DNA from: Ilyonectria destructans
Lineage: Eukaryota; Ascomycota; Sordariomycetes; Hypocreales; Nectriaceae
Direction of reading: 5' to 3'
DNA: 64,000 nucleotides
Assembly (NCBI GenBank): GCA_020740775.1
Contig: JAHEWK010000004.1
Span: 2,914,001 to 2,978,000, forward strand
Part shown: positions 1-11,690 of the stretch, in pieces
How the letters are laid out: each line of letters opens with the position of its first letter
Position numbering within the stretch: position 1 is the stretch's first letter
Notes under the pieces: generated by a model
Databases searched by the model: none
What the model was told of the DNA's origin: nothing
Seen by the model: only the letters and a program-made list of their open reading frames with translations
Position numbers and translations under genes: made by a program

Positions 1-595
1 GAGGTATATTTTTTAATCATGATAATATCATTTCAAACAAGGAGCTGTTGTTTCTCCTTGATTGGATCATGCTGCAATTATTTTCTTATGACACCGATGC
101 AGATTTTGCTGCATCTCGACTTTGAGCATAAGCCGCACCCCGCCAGCGCTTGAAGAGGTTTTATGCGCCGCTGTGCTCGTCTCTGTACGACGTCTGGAGG
201 CGACCCATTCGCCAGTCTGCTCACTATCGGCTGCTTTTACAATGTCGAAACTAAATCAGATGGTACAAGCGGGAATATCCCTGACTCATCTAACGTAGCC
301 TTATGGTATGGGGAATGACGTTGGAACTGTTGGTTCCGCTCCGCAACCCCGGATCACTCCGGGCGATGAGCTGATCACACGGTTGGCCCCCACCACTAAG
401 ATGAGGGCCTGAGGACGCAGGCAGTGAGCGACGAACCTCCAACGACTTCACCACGCCGATATCTGACAATTATCCGTTGACAAATTGTTTCAGACTGTTA
501 CTCTTGCCAAAAAACCTTCAATTGGCTATCGGGGTCCGTCGTCCCAGGAATTGATGCATTGACCTTGGAACCTCTTCAACGCAACCCGTCTGACG
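1..595. other. upstream region without a recognised gene
   Basis: I see no coding region, RNA gene or repeat here. The last few hundred bases are presumably the promoter of the monooxygenase gene that begins at 596; no clear TATA box was found. Confidence 0.5.
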
Positions 596-2039
596 ATGGC
601 TTCTAAAGCCCCCAAGACCATTGCCATCATTGGCTCTGCTATCGCCGGACCAACTCTCGCCCTTCAGATTCTCTCCAATCCCATTCTCAGATCCGCCTTT
701 CGACCTGTGCTATTCGACCAGGCCGCCGCCCCAGGATTGGAAGGTCACAATGAGAAGAACCGCGCCGGCGCCTCAGTCGGCCTCTTCTCCAATGGCCTCT
801 ACCCGCTGTACCGTCTAGGTCTCGAAGACATAGTCAAGAAGCGCGGCTACGAGTGTGGCCAGATGTCTACCTGGAGTTGCGACTACGAGGGGGGCAACAA
901 GAGGCTCAGTACGCAGGCGAATGTCATGTGGAGTCATGAGCTTCAGACCGGCGTCATGTACTTTGAGCGGCGGGCTTTGCAATCCCTCCTCGTCGAGAAG
1001 GTCAAGGAATTTGGCGGTGATATCTTTTGGGCCAAGAAGACAACGGGCTTCGACGCCCTCACCAACGGCCAGACGAGGGTCCATTTCGCCGACGGGACGG
1101 ACATGGCAGTTGATCTGCTCGTTGGCGCCGACGGCGGATTCTCGTCGGTTCGTAGGTTCATCTTGGACCAGCGAAACAGCGCCACCGCGGCGGACAGGTG
1201 GTTGCCCGACTTTATGGGCTTGACGGGATTCTACGGCGTTTCAACCGGTATCAAGGCCGAGGGTGCTTCGGCTCTGTTTAGTGACACGCAGCTCCTCTGG
1301 CTGCAACGAGGGTTCCTGGCTTCTGGACCCTGCCCCGACGGCAAAATACGGTGGGACCTGGTCCTACAAGAAAAGAAACCCCCAATGTCGAATTCTCCTC
1401 TTGAGTCAACACCGGAATCAACTACTGGTGCTGAACGTTGGCAATCGGCCATCATCCCGAGCCAATATCCCTACCACTCCACCGTCGATATCCTGCGCAA
1501 GCATGAGAATATTTTCCACCCCTACAGCGGCTCATTGGGGAAGCTGTTCGGCTCCGCAGATCGCATCATCCGCACACCGTTACGACAACGTGTCTGGAAG
1601 CAAGATGAGATTCAATGCGGAAACGCCGTCCTGATCGGTGATGCCGCCAGACTGATGATGCCGACCAGCGGCCAAGGCACTGGGTTCGCCATCGAGGACG
1701 CAACAGTGCTCGCCCGGGAACTGCTCAAGCACGCGTCGTCCCCCAATGGCAATAGCCTCCGGCAGGCGCTCGAGACGTATGCGCAGGCCCGAGAACCCCG
1801 ATCGAAGAAGATGGCTAGCGCGGCGAGTGTTGCAGCATCTATGAGCACGAGCTCGGGATTGTTCTGGAAGGGGCTCCGGTACGTCAGCTCAAGGCTGCAA
1901 CCGGACCGCCTGGAGGATAGGTAAGAAGATCGACGAAAGACTTGGTTATGAACAAAACTAACTATGGACTAGAAAACCAACGAAGAAAGATCCATGGCCA
2001 TTTAACGAGCGTCTTGACGTTGATGGCTCGTCAAAGTAA
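596..2039 (+). CDS. FAD-dependent monooxygenase (salicylate hydroxylase-like)
   Basis: Flavin monooxygenase of the aromatic-ring hydroxylase type; such enzymes use NAD(P)H and O2 to hydroxylate small, usually aromatic, substrates in the cytosol. The N-terminal dinucleotide-binding turn is GSAIAG (residues 13-18). The middle DG motif reads GADGGFSSVR, and the C-terminal FAD motif is GDAARLMMPTSGQG. Exon 1 is 596-1920. Without splicing the frame stops at 1922-1924, but the stop lies inside a good donor (GTAAGA at 1921). A branch site CTAAC and an acceptor at 1971-1972 give a 52-bp intron. Splicing adds exon 2 (1973-2039), ending in DPWPFNERLDVDGSSK, for 463 residues. The substrate cannot be told from sequence. 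The neighbouring genes are housekeeping, so no pathway context helps. Confidence 0.85.
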
Positions 2040-2597
2040 GCATGGCTTGGACTCTAGTGACGGGATATTCGTATAGATTTAGAAACACGGCAACCAGATC
2101 GGAATCATTGGAGTTTGTATTTTGAATATACATCAAATCTCATACGGCACAACATATGCCGTTAGTTTTAGGTTCAACAGCAGAGATGCTCAAGTCTAGA
2201 GGCAAACGCCTCCTTGACATTGTACAGTGCAGAAGCAGTGCATATGTTCAATTCGCACGGCGATGGTGGGGCAGTCAACGCGGGAGAGGTACTTTCCCAA
2301 AATGGTGACGCCACTCTCCTTCACCGCCTGATTCTGCCTCTTCAACCCACCCGTCATCGCCATCGTCACTTGCCTCATCCTTCCGCTTGCACTCTCAAGG
2401 TTGTAAATTTATGACATGATACCCGCCCTTAAACCTTCCGTCGAGCGCATAAAATGGGTTGATGCCTAATATACTAATTCTCTCCCCTTCCCTTTTCCGC
2501 TGCTCTAGCTCCGTCTGCAAACCCACCTTCCTCCGCTACTTCCCCTCCCTTCCCCATCCGGCCTCGGCGCCCGACTCCGTTACCTTCTGCCAATAAG
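2040..2597. other. intergenic, 3' end of monooxygenase and promoter of SGF29
   Basis: No gene seen. A CT-rich tract (about 2478-2560) lies just before the 5' UTR intron of the next gene and is typical of fungal core promoters and transcription start regions. Confidence 0.5.
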
Positions 2598-2711
2598 GTA
2601 TGTGCATTCCATCCATGTTTTACGCGTGCGTTGCGCAAGGCTCTGGCTCTTTTGGCGGCTGTTTTTATTTCCTTCATCCTGGGTTGATTCTTATTGCGAT
2701 ATTGTGTTTAG
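2598..2711 (+). other. 5' UTR intron of SGF29
   Basis: A GTATGT donor at 2598 and a TTTAG acceptor ending at 2711 remove the stretch that would otherwise extend the SGF29 frame upstream to an ATG at 2600. That extension would be a hydrophobic, unrelated leader, so I treat this as an intron in the leader. The first coding ATG is then 2732. Confidence 0.6.
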
Positions 2712-2731
2712 GCGGGTGGTATCGGGGCGGT

Positions 2732-4078
2732 ATGGCTAACGGGACGAAGCCCTCGCGGGACGAACTCAAGAGCCTCCAGGAGGACCTGGGGCCATATTAC
2801 CAGCAGCCCTTACTCCCGCGAAGACGCGACCCACCTTCTAGGGAGGCGACGATTCAGGAGATCCGGCGTCACCAGTCTAACACCCCGGAATCCAAGCGCG
2901 GCACCAAGCGGGACACGTCCAGTAGAGACTCGACGCCAAACCGATCGAGTAGGCCGAGATCGAAAAGCCGCGGACAGACTGTAGCCCAAGAGGTTTCAAC
3001 ACCCAAGTGGTCTCCAAGGAGCGAACCGTCGAGGCAACACACACCAAAGACGGACTCGGCCAAGCGGGAGCCACCGCCTCGCGACATGTCACAACGAAAT
3101 CGAAGTGGACGAGGGTCCAACCGGAACAATGGCAACTCCCACGGCGAGGAAGTGCAAATTTGGGAGCTCTGCAAGGGCCAAGTCTCGGATATTGTAAGCG
3201 GCATCAACACCGAAAACGACAGCCTTACGGAGCTTGTGAATATGGACAAGCAGGTCGGCACGATGGACCTCGAGAAGATCCCCGGGGACTCCCTTCAGCA
3301 AATGGAACAACTGTGCCGCACAGGAGTGAAGCATTCCGAGGCGAACATGGTGGCTCTCAAATCTTTGTCGGACCAGCTCAAAGTTTTGCGCGCAGTTGTG
3401 GTTGCCAAGGAACAGTCGGAGGCCCAGGCGGCCGGGCCAGGGAAGAGGCAAGCTAGGGACAGCGCTGCCACGGCGTCGTCACTCTACGACTTTGATGGCG
3501 CTGGAGATTCACCGGTACCTAGCCCTATGGGGGGTTCGTCGCGAAAATATGGTGACCGATCCAGCAACCGAGACAGAGACAGCATGCCGCCCAAGGCCGA
3601 CAGCGTTGAGCCACAAGGGTCATCGGGGAGCGGTGCGGGGTCTAATGCTGGGGCCAGCAACAAGTCCAAGGTGCTCTTCTCCAAGGGCGACTCGGTTGCG
3701 TTCAAGCCTCGGCAAGTCAACGGAGACCAGACGACGGACTGGATACTTGGTGAGGTAGCGCAGGTACTAGGCGAAGGCAAGAGCCGAAGGTACAAGGTGC
3801 TGGATATTGAACCGGACGATCAGAGCAAGCAAAAGGAGTACCGGTCGAGCGCCAGCAGCATGATTTCGATCACGGCGGAGAGCCAGGCAAGCACGCTCAA
3901 GGATTGGGAACATGGCAAGGTGGTGTTGGCTTTGTACCCCAACACGACGACGTTTTACAAGGCCGAGGTGCACAACATGGCGGACAATGGCAAGGTGAAT
4001 CTCAAGTTTGAGGGGGAGAACGACTCGTCGACGCTGCAGCAGGTGGAGCGGCGGTTTGTGATTGAGTACCGGGCCTGA
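2732..4078 (+). CDS. SGF29: SAGA complex subunit SGF29, tandem Tudor domain
   Basis: Subunit of the SAGA histone acetyltransferase complex; in yeast and animals the SGF29 tandem Tudor domain binds H3K4me2/3 and recruits acetylation to promoters. Here the C-terminal region from about residue 313 to 448 carries the SGF29 fold signature: FSKGDSVAFKPRQ, TTDWILGEVAQVLGEG, YKVLDIEPDD, then VLALYPNTTTFYKAEV and a terminal VERRFVIEYRA. A helical segment (EEVQIWELCKGQVSDIVSGI, about residues 136-155) matches the family's N-terminal helix. Upstream of it, residues 1-118 are Arg/Ser/Pro-rich and probably disordered. Many homologues are shorter, so a start at the internal ATG at 3086 is a real alternative. 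Single coding exon of 448 residues; the leader seems to carry an intron. Confidence 0.88.
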   Translation: MANGTKPSRDELKSLQEDLGPYYQQPLLPRRRDPPSREATIQEIRRHQSNTPESKRGTKRDTSSRDSTPNRSSRPRSKSRGQTVAQEVSTPKWSPRSEPSRQHTPKTDSAKREPPPRDMSQRNRSGRGSNRNNGNSHGEEVQIWELCKGQVSDIVSGINTENDSLTELVNMDKQVGTMDLEKIPGDSLQQMEQLCRTGVKHSEANMVALKSLSDQLKVLRAVVVAKEQSEAQAAGPGKRQARDSAATASSLYDFDGAGDSPVPSPMGGSSRKYGDRSSNRDRDSMPPKADSVEPQGSSGSGAGSNAGASNKSKVLFSKGDSVAFKPRQVNGDQTTDWILGEVAQVLGEGKSRRYKVLDIEPDDQSKQKEYRSSASSMISITAESQASTLKDWEHGKVVLALYPNTTTFYKAEVHNMADNGKVNLKFEGENDSSTLQQVERRFVIEYRA

Positions 4079-6848
<2,770 letters not shown>

Positions 6849-7842
6849 GGGGCCGCTGCGCTTCTTCATTTCCTCCCGATCCCGATCCCGACCCCGACCC
6901 TTTTCGATATTCATCACGCGACGACACAACTCTTTCCAGCGCATAGCGAGGCTTCTTCTCCAGATATCCCCAACCTAGTTAGACCCTGGATACCCTTCCG
7001 ACTCATACTCTTTCTCGACATTCGCTCCCCAACACCTACCAATCCGCCTCTTCCCCGAAATGCCAGTCTCAGCACACGCCGAAACGACCATGGCGCAAGC
7101 CTTTTCTGCAACCTGGCCATGATGCCTTCATACGTTTCACGGGTACTCCCCGTGAGAATGGATCGGGACTCAAATCACAGGGCCAGTATTCTGTGCTGCC
7201 AGCTTCAGGATACTACCTCTCCTACCCTTCCTTCACGCCGGAAAGAGTCACCCATCCATACTTTTCTTTTCCCTACCACGCCACGCCTTACGCCATAATT
7301 CTTCATCTTCTCCCACCGATGCTGCTGCTTCTATCGCTGTCGCTGCTCTGAATATGTTGAAATACCCTGTTTTATGTTTTGCTGGTTTGGACGACGAGGG
7401 GCAGATGGCCCGAGGGCATCGAGCCTGTTAGAGACGGAGAGGGGATGCAGAAGGAAGAGGGAGAGAGAGCACGGGCAGATGAGCAGGCAGACAGCGTGTG
7501 TGGAGGCGTGCGATTTTGGTACCTCTTTTTCTTGTGTTGCTACTTAGTCTCGTCTTAATGAATATGTCTGCATTTTTGTTTCTTCATGACTATTTCCATT
7601 GTCTAGATGTGGATAGCTAGATGGGTTTGTGGTATTATACAACGTCGCCACTTTGGTGGTTTTATTTGACACAGAAACGGGTAAAGGCTCAGTCATACGT
7701 GTAGTTGCCGAATATGGGAAGCAACCGGCATCTTGCTTCAGTTGTTTGAGGAGATATATCAAGGAGTCAATTACAGATATGATTAGTCCCTACCTTGACA
7801 TCTATTCTGTATCACCCAGCTAACGCCTTTGTATCACCGTCA
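6849..7842. other. 3' flank of ARF6 and gap before the Cys-rich array
   Basis: About 1 kb with no recognised gene. The first part is likely ARF6 3' UTR (CT-rich). The rest contains only short open frames without features. Confidence 0.45.
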
Positions 7843-8094
7843 TCATTCACCATCCAGCCCCGTCTGCTTCACCGCAGCGTCCGTGACCTCCTTCTCCTCC
7901 TTAGCCCTCTTCTCCGCGTCGAGGCATGCAATACATTCCTCCTTGTCGACCCATTTGGCTTCGATGGTGTGCTCCATGGCCCGACACCACCCGCGCTCCT
8001 CGGTTGCGAGATGGCACGGGTCGATGCGCATGTCGTAGCCCAGGAAGTTGTAGCACCCCTTGCACAGTTTGCGGAGGTCGACGTTGGTGCACAT
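7843..8094 (-). CDS. small Cys-rich protein, array member 1
   Basis: An 83-residue protein of unknown function, first of five tandem paralogues. It begins Met-Cys and has cysteines at 2, 11, 14, 27, 37, 54 and 57, with two CxxC pairs (CKGC and CIAC) that suggest metal binding; that is inference. No signal peptide or membrane segment, so probably intracellular. The C-terminal tail is charged (EKRAKEEKE). It is closest to member 2 (shared RIDPCHLA, IEAKW, VDKE/IDKE blocks), and the two genes also share promoter and 3' flank. Compared with member 2, a CAG replaces the stop codon, so this protein runs about 10 residues further into what is 3' flank in the sister copy. No intron. Confidence 0.8.
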   Translation of the reverse strand: MCTNVDLRKLCKGCYNFLGYDMRIDPCHLATEERGWCRAMEHTIEAKWVDKEECIACLDAEKRAKEEKEVTDAAVKQTGLDGE

Positions 8095-8200
8095 GTTTAT
8101 GGCTCTTGGGTAATTGGAAATTTGATAGAGAGAGGGGGTTTGGAGATTGCTTGTCTTGAGTGTATGGGTTCAATATTAGGGGAGGACTTGGGAAATGGGT

Positions 8201-8229
8201 GTTTTTATAGATAGGTTGGTATGATTCAC
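8201..8229 (-). promoter_or_regulatory. shared promoter module of Cys-rich gene 1
   Basis: Read on the minus strand: TGAATC, four bases, CAACC, then a TATAAA box, about 107-135 bases before the ATG at 8094. The same arrangement precedes all five array members. Confidence 0.7.
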
Positions 8230-8301
8230 AACTGGACAGAGGGATACACCTTGGTATCACCGTCGTCTTTCACCACACAACTCCAAACTCATCACCACCG
8301 C

Positions 8302-8535
8302 CTACTTTTCTGCCTCCGCTTTCTCCTTCTCCTTCTCCTCCTCGGCCGCCTTCTCCGCGTCACAGCACGCAGCGCAGTTCTCCTTGTCGATCCACTTGGC
8401 CTCGATAGCATACTCCATGGTCTTACACCAGCCGCGGTTCTGGGCTGCGAGATGGCACGGGTCGATGCGGAAGTCGAAGCCCATCATGGCGTCGCACTCT
8501 CTGCATCGTTCGCGGACTTCGGTGTTGCAGCACAT
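8302..8535 (-). CDS. small Cys-rich protein, array member 2
   Basis: A 77-residue paralogue of member 1, function unknown. Cysteines at 2, 3, 11, 14, 27, 37, 54, 57 and 58 keep the array spacing exactly (CREC and CAAC pairs), with an extra Cys beside the first and last positions. The C-terminal tail is Glu/Lys/Ala-rich (EEEKEKEKAEAEK), probably helical. The frame is open further upstream to 8712, but homology with member 1 starts at this Met-Cys. The TATA box lies between the two possible starts, so I chose 8535. Together with member 1 it marks the most recent duplication in the array. Confidence 0.8.
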   Translation of the reverse strand: MCCNTEVRERCRECDAMMGFDFRIDPCHLAAQNRGWCKTMEYAIEAKWIDKENCAACCDAEKAAEEEKEKEKAEAEK

Positions 8536-8626
8536 TTTTGGCTCTTGGGTGATTGGGATCTTGCTTGGTTTTGTCTCGTCTCTTGCGTGTATGGATTCAA
8601 GATGTGAGAGGACTTGAGAAATGGGC

Positions 8627-8655
8627 GTTTTTATAGATGGGTTGGTATGATTCAC
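8627..8655 (-). promoter_or_regulatory. shared promoter module of Cys-rich gene 2
   Basis: Minus-strand order TGAATC, ATAC, CAACC, then TATAAA, about 92-120 bases before the ATG at 8535. It is nearly identical to the module of gene 1. Confidence 0.7.
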
Positions 8656-9282
8656 AACTGGAAAAGGGCTGCCGCTCTTTGCGAGACGGACCGTGGAGTT
8701 TATATGATACACGGTGCGGTGAATGGAATTACGTTTGGATTTGGGTTGTCGGACTTGAGGAGGAGGGAGACTGCCACGTTACATATGTTGGAGGTCATCT
8801 CATTCACATGTGTGAGGTGGAGGGGAATCATGGACCACAGTGAATGAGTACATGTCCGCCCCAGACTTTTACAGTCACTAGGGTATACAAATCAAGTTCT
8901 CTCGTGGTGATTATTTGGGTAGAAACGAGTGACAGGTGTCGGCAGAGGGCAAACCACGCGTCGGTTGTGTTGTGAGACGAGCTGACTTTTCATTTCGATT
9001 ACCAGATAGCTAAGCACTACTTATGTATCATGAGAAGGTGTAAAATCAAGGAACCAATCCCCAAGTGCGGCAATGTGCGACCATCTTTTCATCACGGTCC
9101 CCGGATTAGTTGTGTCGGTGATGAAGAGGTCTGTTGGGGAATATAACATCCCCAATTAGTCTAAATTAGTGTTGAGACTGGGTTCTCAAACTAAGAAATT
9201 GTCACGCCTCCCAACGAGACGATTAAGCTTCATTGATTTTACTCATTTACATCTCTCCACTAGACTCGCCAACATTGCTACT
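8656..9282. other. gap within the Cys-rich array
   Basis: I see no further array member, RNA or other gene in this stretch. Confidence 0.45.
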
Positions 9283-9579
9283 CTATGTCGTGGTCTCAGT
9301 CGCATCCTTGGTCTCCACCGTACCATTAGTCCCGCCACTCCCACCACCGGCGGCACTGCTACCACCGCCGCCGCCGCACTTTGGGTCCTCACATCCGTGC
9401 GGATGACACGTACCGCAAAGCTCCTCATCTACATACTCGTACTTGATATCGCTCCCGATCGACTCACACATAGACCCTCGCTCTTCCGCGGCAGGACACG
9501 GGCGGCCAAACTGCATGCCCTTGCTCAGGAGTTGCTTGCACTTGCCGCAGAGCAGGTGGATTTCGTACAGCCTGCACAT
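9283..9579 (-). CDS. small Cys-rich protein, array member 3
   Basis: A 98-residue paralogue. The framework MC-x8-CxxC (CGKC) is kept, then Cys at 28, 38, 55 and 58 (CGTC), one residue longer than the others in the first spacer. A member-specific tail follows: two more Cys and His residues (CHPHGCEDPKC), then a Gly/Ser run and a Thr-rich end. The Gly run looks like a flexible linker. An upstream in-frame start at 9615 exists, but the Met-Cys start matches all paralogues. Function unknown; metal binding is inferred from the paired cysteines. Confidence 0.75.
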   Translation of the reverse strand: MCRLYEIHLLCGKCKQLLSKGMQFGRPCPAAEERGSMCESIGSDIKYEYVDEELCGTCHPHGCEDPKCGGGGGSSAAGGGSGGTNGTVETKDATETTT

Positions 9580-9708
9580 ATTGATGATGATGGGTGGGTA
9601 GAGCTGGGAGTACACAGTTAGGGTTCCTTAGAGATTTCTGGGGGATTGCTTCCTCGGTGTTGTTGGTTTGTAGAGTCTTGTTAGGAATGTGGGACTGGGG
9701 GTCTGGGA

Positions 9709-9740
9709 GTATTTATATTGACGAGGTTGGCCTGATTCAG
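9709..9740 (-). promoter_or_regulatory. shared promoter module of Cys-rich gene 3
   Basis: Minus-strand order TGAATC, AGGC, CAACC, a short spacer, then TATAAATA, about 130-160 bases before the ATG at 9579. Confidence 0.65.
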
Positions 9741-10213
9741 TCGTGATTTCTCCTTTGCGCAAATCAGCAGACACCTAGTTCCTGTATTAACAGTCAAAAC
9801 TTAAACAGTCAATATCTGCACTACAGCCATGCGGACACCCGCAAGCAATGACGGATTCTCTGGAGAGTCTACCACAGCGGAGGTTACTCGGACCTCGTCA
9901 GAGATTAACACTCCGCTTATATGGTACTCCGTCTATGAATAGCAGTAGTATCGAATAGTGTAACCGAAATGCTACTCGAGACACATCTGGTACTAATAGG
10001 TGATGCCCAAGTAACGAAACTCTTGGCGAACTCGTGCTGTAGAAAAGCACCAATGGTGTACGTGGCACGATCACCTGCGCAGCACTCAATAGATAACGAC
10101 TCAAGGGTCGGTGAAAGTGTGATTTACGTCTACCCTTTCCACTAGCTATGCACCCCATCTCCAATTCATCCGAACATGCGCGGCCCACACCTCTCCCCTA
10201 CCCAGCACCACCC
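9741..10213. other. gap within the Cys-rich array
   Basis: No gene or repeat recognised. Confidence 0.45.
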
Positions 10214-10399
10214 CTACTCCTTATCCCTGCAAATCGAACACTCCTGCTTAGAAACGTCCACAAGCTGAAATGTCTCCTCGGTCCTCTTGCAGCGGGGGGG
10301 TTCGCACAAGGCTTTGGTGCACCGGGTTAGAGACTGCTCGGTTTGGAGCACCCGCTTGCACTGGGCGCACCGCGATTTCTTTGAGTGGAGGGAACACAT
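10214..10399 (-). CDS. small Cys-rich protein, array member 4
   Basis: A 61-residue paralogue and the shortest of the five: it ends just after the last CxxC (CSIC) and so may show the minimal domain. Cysteines fall at 2, 11, 14, 27, 37, 54 and 57, exactly as in members 1, 2 and 5, with one extra at 32. Outside the cysteines it shares almost no residues with the others, so the spacing rather than the surface is conserved. Basic overall. No signal peptide. Function unknown. Confidence 0.72.
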   Translation of the reverse strand: MCSLHSKKSRCAQCKRVLQTEQSLTRCTKALCEPPRCKRTEETFQLVDVSKQECSICRDKE

Positions 10400-10550
10400 T
10401 TCGCAAGAGGCGTGATGGTGGGTGGCTCAAGATGGGTTATATGAGAAAGAGATCGGCAGTTTGTTGTTTTAGATGGTTAATTAGATGCTGATGGTTCCTT
10501 TTGAGTAATTGTATCTTGGAGCGGTCGGAAGCTAGAGGCTGGGAACTGGG

Positions 10551-10583
10551 GACATATATATTGAAGAGGTTGATCTGATTCAC
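10551..10583 (-). promoter_or_regulatory. shared promoter module of Cys-rich gene 4
   Basis: Minus-strand order TGAATC, AGAT, CAACC, a short spacer, then ATATATAT, about 150-185 bases before the ATG at 10399. Confidence 0.65.
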
Positions 10584-10686
10584 ATTTCTGGCAGGAAACA
10601 TCCATTATCAATGCAACAGGTCTTGATATGATAAACGACGAGTCCCAACTACGACCAATTATATAACTACCAAGCCCCTCAAATCC

Positions 10687-10935
10687 CTACTGCTCATTGT
10701 CATCCTCCTCGATGGTAGCCATCTTCTTCTCCTTCTCCCTCTTCTTCTCCAGCTCGTCAAAAAAGCAAGAGGCACATTTACTCTTGGGAACATATTTGTT
10801 CTCCGAGATTTTCCTCGTATCTGCGCAGTTCTCGCCCGACTGCATGGCGGAATCACACGGATCGAGTTCCGTCTGGACGCCGGCTACGCTGTGGCACTTC
10901 TCGCATGTTTCACGCCTTTCGACGAGCTCGCACAT
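10687..10935 (-). CDS. small Cys-rich protein, array member 5
   Basis: An 82-residue paralogue with cysteines at 2, 11, 14, 27, 37, 54 and 57 (CEKC and CASC pairs), the exact array spacing. The tail is strongly charged: a Lys/Glu helix-like stretch, then an acidic end (EEDDNEQ). Member 1 shares the LDPC/IDPC block and a similar tail, so 1, 2 and 5 may be closer to one another than to 3 and 4. No signal peptide, no intron, function unknown. Confidence 0.75.
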   Translation of the reverse strand: MCELVERRETCEKCHSVAGVQTELDPCDSAMQSGENCADTRKISENKYVPKSKCASCFFDELEKKREKEKKMATIEEDDNEQ

Positions 10936-11095
10936 TGTGAGCCGGGGTTAGGAGACGGGCTTGTGTGGAGAAGGCTGAGTTGGAAACGATGAGGGCGAGT
11001 GACGTCGGTTGCGTGAAGCTTGTGTGGTGCTTGGGAAATAACTTTCTCCATCAGGCGCATTGGATTACGGGGATAGGAGCCTGGAGCCTGAGCGC

Positions 11096-11128
11096 AGATA
11101 TATATTAACGAGTTTGATGCGATTCACC
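11096..11128 (-). promoter_or_regulatory. shared promoter module of Cys-rich gene 5
   Basis: Minus-strand order TGAATC, GCAT, CAAAC, a short spacer, then ATATATAT, about 160-193 bases before the ATG at 10935. Confidence 0.62.
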
Positions 11129-11690
11129 TTCGCAAGCGTCAGGTGAGGCTGCACTCTGCGCACATTAGAGATAAGCTGTTCCCAGTATTCACGTGTGGTA
11201 TGAAGCCAACCAACTAGACTCTGATACGACCCTCGCCATGACTAATAATCAAAGATTGAGACAATAGTCGACGGGACCTATCCAAGTTGGTGGTTGGGTT
11301 TCACCAGAGTCAGTGTAGGCTTTACGGAATAGACGCACTCTTATATCGTTCTTCTAACGATTACCGTATGTATACTAGAACCTGGAGAGGGGCGCTTCTC
11401 TTAAGCTCCCTTTCTCAACTCCAGTGTTGGTGGATATATAGACTCTGCCATGCACCATCGTCTGCTGATCATACATCGATACCCGCCTTGTGGACGCAGG
11501 TATCAACCCGTCTCTTACGGGTCGCTTCCGCGACATGCAAGTCACCCATGTGAAATCATGCCATGTCGTCCTTAAACGCCGTGTAATGCAGTCCTTCTGC
11601 CCGTCCTGGTTCCAAATCATGACCTGCGCCTAAATCACCCTTGGTTTCATATTACACCATCGCCTCGAAAGGCAGCGCCTGGCCTGGCTC
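11129..11690. other. gap between Cys-rich array and SSN3
   Basis: No sixth array member and no other gene recognised. The part next to 11691 is probably SSN3 3' UTR. Confidence 0.45.
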
